The notes under the pieces were generated by a model. That model ran no database searches, was not told the DNA's origin, and saw only the letters and a list, made by a program, of their open reading frames with translations. DNA of 64,000 nt from Podarcis raffonei (Eukaryota > Chordata > Lepidosauria > Squamata > Lacertidae), in contig NC_070603.1 of NCBI RefSeq assembly GCF_027172205.1, positions 11,826,001 to 11,890,000 of the forward strand, in the 5' to 3' direction. Below are positions 60,793-64,000 of the stretch, piece by piece. Made by a program: the position numbers and the translations under genes. Position 1 is the first letter of the stretch, and every line of letters starts with the position of its first letter.

Positions 60793-61473
60793 ATTATGGC
60801 CAAGCAGGCGCAGCACATATGCGTGCGCGAATAGGCAGAGAGAGTGTTGAGGCACAGTCACACAGGGAGAAAAAAGAGCAGAAGTTGAACTTGATGATCG
60901 GGAGAATATAACTCCTTTCAGTAAATCTCCCGATTGCTCGTTTACTCAGTATGTTAAAACAGAACTGGGTTACAGCTAGGCGGACTGACATTCAGAAGAG
61001 ATATCATCCTCTCATTGCCTTAATACCTGTTAGTCCATTGCGGCCCTAGTAGTCATGCTGCCCAAATCTATGCACGTTTTCTCAGAAGTAAATCAGGCCG
61101 AAGACAGTGCCACTTACTTCCAAGTAAGGAACCGAGCCTTAGCTCTCTTTCTTCAGGAAATGTGCTGATAGTCATTCGGCAAATATGCCAAATGAAAGGA
61201 AAGCTGGGCTCTGCGAAAGGACAGTTTTGCGCAGTTTCATCCTTCCCAAACCTATTTACCCGGAGACAATTCTCACTGATTTCCAAATTCCTAACGTTCA
61301 GGAAGACATGAAACAAATCAGGATGTGCTCATTAGAATTTGTTGACCAAAACTGAAGACGTCATCCCTAAAATTTAAGGCCGTGGTCTTCTTACGAGTCC
61401 TATCAAAAGTCATAACAACGTCTTTCCAAAAGTTAGGTTGGTTTTGAACCTTTTGATTTTTGAGAGATTTAAT

Positions 61474-61477
<4 letters not shown>

Positions 61478-61548
<71 letters not shown>

Positions 61549-61557
61549 TGTGTGTGT
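61478..61557. repeat. (TC)n(TG)n microsatellite
   Basis: About 26 TC units run directly into about 13 TG units, the longest dinucleotide array of the window. Confidence 0.95.
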
Positions 61558-63030
61558 ACACACCGCTGTGGCTAGTTTACTAGAATGGCAAAGATAGTCA
61601 CTATATGTTAATAAAAATAATATTTCTGTTTCGTTGCGGTCATTGTTTGCGTACCATCCTCCTGTGTCTATGCGTTCTTTACAATCTATCTTGAGAATTA
61701 AAAACGTGGACTACTAGTTCGGGACACTTTAGAAGTAGCTGGACTCCCACTCCTCAAAAACCCCCTCCAAACTCTCAACTATCCCAGGATCATGAGTCAG
61801 TCAAAATTAAATGCTTCAGATTTCTCTAGATCTCAGTGGGTCAAAGTAGTGTGTTTAGGACGGCATCCAAATCCCTCCTATTGCAATCAATAGATCTTAA
61901 AAGTTCTTAACGGTGGCTGGACCCTACGCTAGGATTCCAAAGCAGTGTAAGAAATTGTATCTAATCATCTGTCTGTCTATCTATCACCTTACCTGTCTAT
62001 TGACCCTCCTACCTAACCTTCCTAGCCCAACTATCGAATTATTATTAGCTGTGGATTGCGTTTTAAGAAATGTTGTTGTTTTCTTCAAATGTCTGAAAGT
62101 TGACTATGTTAGAAACCAGAATTAAAGGACTTGTTTTCCATTATTTTTCAAAGATGGTTGTTCTTAAAAGGCAACTTGGAATATGCAGAAAACCCGTTGT
62201 TAGCCAGGCTGGGTCATTTGAAAAATATAATCTCCCACCTGTTTTAATTTTTCCATTTTTCAGATTTGGGGGGCTTTTCTATCGTGTTTTAGAGCAACAA
62301 CGAGAGAGGGGAGTAGTGGAAAGACAACCGAGGAAACATCGAGGCAACTCTGTTGCAGTATATGTTTTAGATTCTAGTTCTGGAGAAAGAGGATAGCATT
62401 TTAACTCTGAGAAGTCAATAAATCAATTTAAAAGAAAGTTGTGTTCCATACATTGTGTCTTCGCGTTTGTAAATACACCCAGAATTGCAGTTCAGTATAA
62501 TTTTTGCTCCCCCCCCCCTCCCGCGCGACAAAAAATAAAATACATGAACTTGTCTTAGGAAAGAAAGCAGGAAATGATTGGACGTTTTGCGATCAACATG
62601 GTATTTGCGAGTGTATATAGTTTAAGAACAGGTTTAGAGTTTTAATTCTAGAAACGGCGGGTTTTGTATAATTCAGTTCAACCTAGCAATCCTCCCTTAC
62701 GATAAAACACCGCATTATCGACATCTCTGATATTTCCAAGAGTTTAAGAATATCAACTGATTAATTATGCCTAAACTTTGGTATTGATTTCTGCAAGTTC
62801 ATATCTAGAATACAGAGACCATTTGAATAATTTACATTGTGTTTTTAATATATAAAACGCAAATAATAAAACCTCGTAATTATAAATTCTTGAGGAGGGA
62901 GGGAATGAAGACACTAGTTTTAAAGCCCAGCATTTATAGTGTTTTTGTGTTTTAAAAAAATCTGTTTGGTATTTTCATTTCGCATTAAAAACGACGATGT
63001 ATTTATTCTTTTTTATGCAATTTCCAATTC

Positions 63031-63175
63031 AATAATTATTATTATTATAATAATAATACCCCGCCCATCTGGCTGGGTTTCCCCAGCCACTCTGGGCGAC
63101 TCCCAATAGAATATTAAAAACACGATAAAACATCAAACATAAAAAACTTCCCCAAACAATGTAAAAACTTTCCCA
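63031..63175. repeat. Unclassified squamate interspersed repeat with ATT head
   Basis: An ATT/AAT run is followed by CCCCGCCCATCTGGCTGGGT, then TTCCCCAGCCACTCTGGGCG and 'aatagaatattaaaaacacgataaaacatc'. I know this sequence as a frequent lizard repeat but cannot assign it to a class. Confidence 0.6.
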
Positions 63176-63784
63176 CAATGTAATGTTAGCTGCAGATTTG
63201 TAGGGAAATCGTTTAATGGTTTTGGGGGGCGGGGCGGCGGCAGTTATGTCAACTAGTCTGTTCTCTGACTACAGTTTTGTTTTTTGTCAAGTGATTAATT
63301 TATTTAAATTTTATATGACTCGCTTATTAACTGGGCAGCAAAGAAAAACAAAATGTTGGAACCAAGCAAGATTGAAATCGTGCACAAGTTGGCTGAGGGT
63401 ATGTGGGTGGGAACTAAGAGATTTTTAAAAATAAAAAAAATTGTATTCAATTTTATAGGCTTTAAAATAGGACTTTTAAAGTTTCAGCTTTCCAGCGTTA
63501 AAGTTCTGCAGTGGAGAGTTTAGAATCATAGATAACAGAATTCCTTTATGGTCAAAGTTGGGCAATTCTTTACTCCGTGAAGTGACTTCAACGGGATGAT
63601 GTAATAAGGGTGAAGATTGCCGCCTCAAGTCAAACTCTCAAGGGAAGCAAGACATGTGGGCTCCATATTACAGGTACCTCCCTCTCTTTCTCTGGTAGTC
63701 AGCTTACTTTGGGAAAATTCAGCATACCACATATCATGTACTTTAAAAGGGGAAAAACTCATATTGATTTCTGTGGAAATCAAG

Positions 63785-64000
63785 GTGGAGTTTATTACTA
63801 GAGCAGTCAAGTACAACATGTTCCTGTTGCCTAGAATGGACACACAGGGGAATGTGGCTCCAGACAGGGAGGACTTCCTGTCATACTGGAGCTTTCTCTG
63901 TCTGTGTGTGACCAGGTAGATGGGCATGACCCTAGCTGACCAGATAAAAGAGCTGGTCATGCAACCATCTCTCTTTTGGGCTCTTACTGAGAGCCAGTGT
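63785..64000 (+). mobile_element. LTR-like repeat cut by the window edge
   Basis: It shares blocks in order with the 52252 element in opposite orientation: GAGCAGTCAAGTACAACATG, 'tgtgaccagg...tgggcatgaccc' and GCAACCATCTCTC. A TATA-like ATAAAAGAG is at about 63943. The final bases GAGAGCCAGTGT equal the start of the SINE at 51593, so a SINE may begin at 63989. The element is incomplete here and is treated as a fossil. Confidence 0.45.

Larger units (their letters stand above)
59142..63030. other. Distal upstream region, repeat-poor
   Basis: No gene is recognised. From about 59.7 to 63.0 kb few transposon pieces are visible: a foldback repeat at 60697-60792, an ~85-bp repeat at 61057-61135 and the TC/TG array at 61478-61557. 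The remainder appears to be single-copy. Confidence 0.4.

Overview
This window is vertebrate DNA from a squamate reptile, most likely a lizard. It covers the 5' (posterior) end of the HoxC cluster. Two intact AbdB-class homeobox genes lie on the minus strand. HOXC13 has its start codon at 30432 and stop at 26740. HOXC12 has its start codon at 14682 and stop at 12262. Each has two coding exons, GT-AG introns, and a homeodomain encoded entirely by exon 2. The squamate assignment rests on two Sauria SINEs, two 3' ends of RTE-BovB LINEs, several tRNA-derived SINEs and hAT/mariner MITEs that I recognise as lizard/snake repeat types, and on protein sequences close to but distinct from mammalian HOXC12/13.

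Layout. 1-12.2 kb: 3' flank of HOXC12, running towards HOXC11, which lies off the left edge. It contains two hAT-like MITEs and one Sauria SINE. 12.3-14.7 kb: HOXC12. 14.7-26.7 kb: intergenic DNA without large transposons that I recognise. 26.7-30.4 kb: HOXC13. 30.4-47.6 kb: upstream flank of HOXC13, mostly non-repetitive, with microsatellites, copies of an ~85-bp interspersed repeat and one BovB 3' end. 47.6-59.2 kb: much denser in transposons (Sauria SINE, nested tRNA-SINEs, LTR-like solo repeats, a mariner MITE inside a tetranucleotide array, hAT foldback elements, a second BovB end) and holding a processed pseudogene of FAU (ubiquitin-like/ribosomal protein S30) with a 16-bp target-site duplication. 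59.7-63.0 kb: a quieter stretch. The window ends in another LTR-like repeat.

HOXC12 and HOXC13 share an arrangement just upstream of the start codon: a CACGTG E-box and a CCAAT box. HOXC13 has a second, related E-box exactly 40 bp from the first. No bacterial, CRISPR or clearly new protein-coding system is present. Most other open reading frames are random, lie in microsatellites, or run through introns. The points most worth a second look are the promoter architecture, the sharp change in transposon density near 47.6 kb, and candidate non-coding elements.
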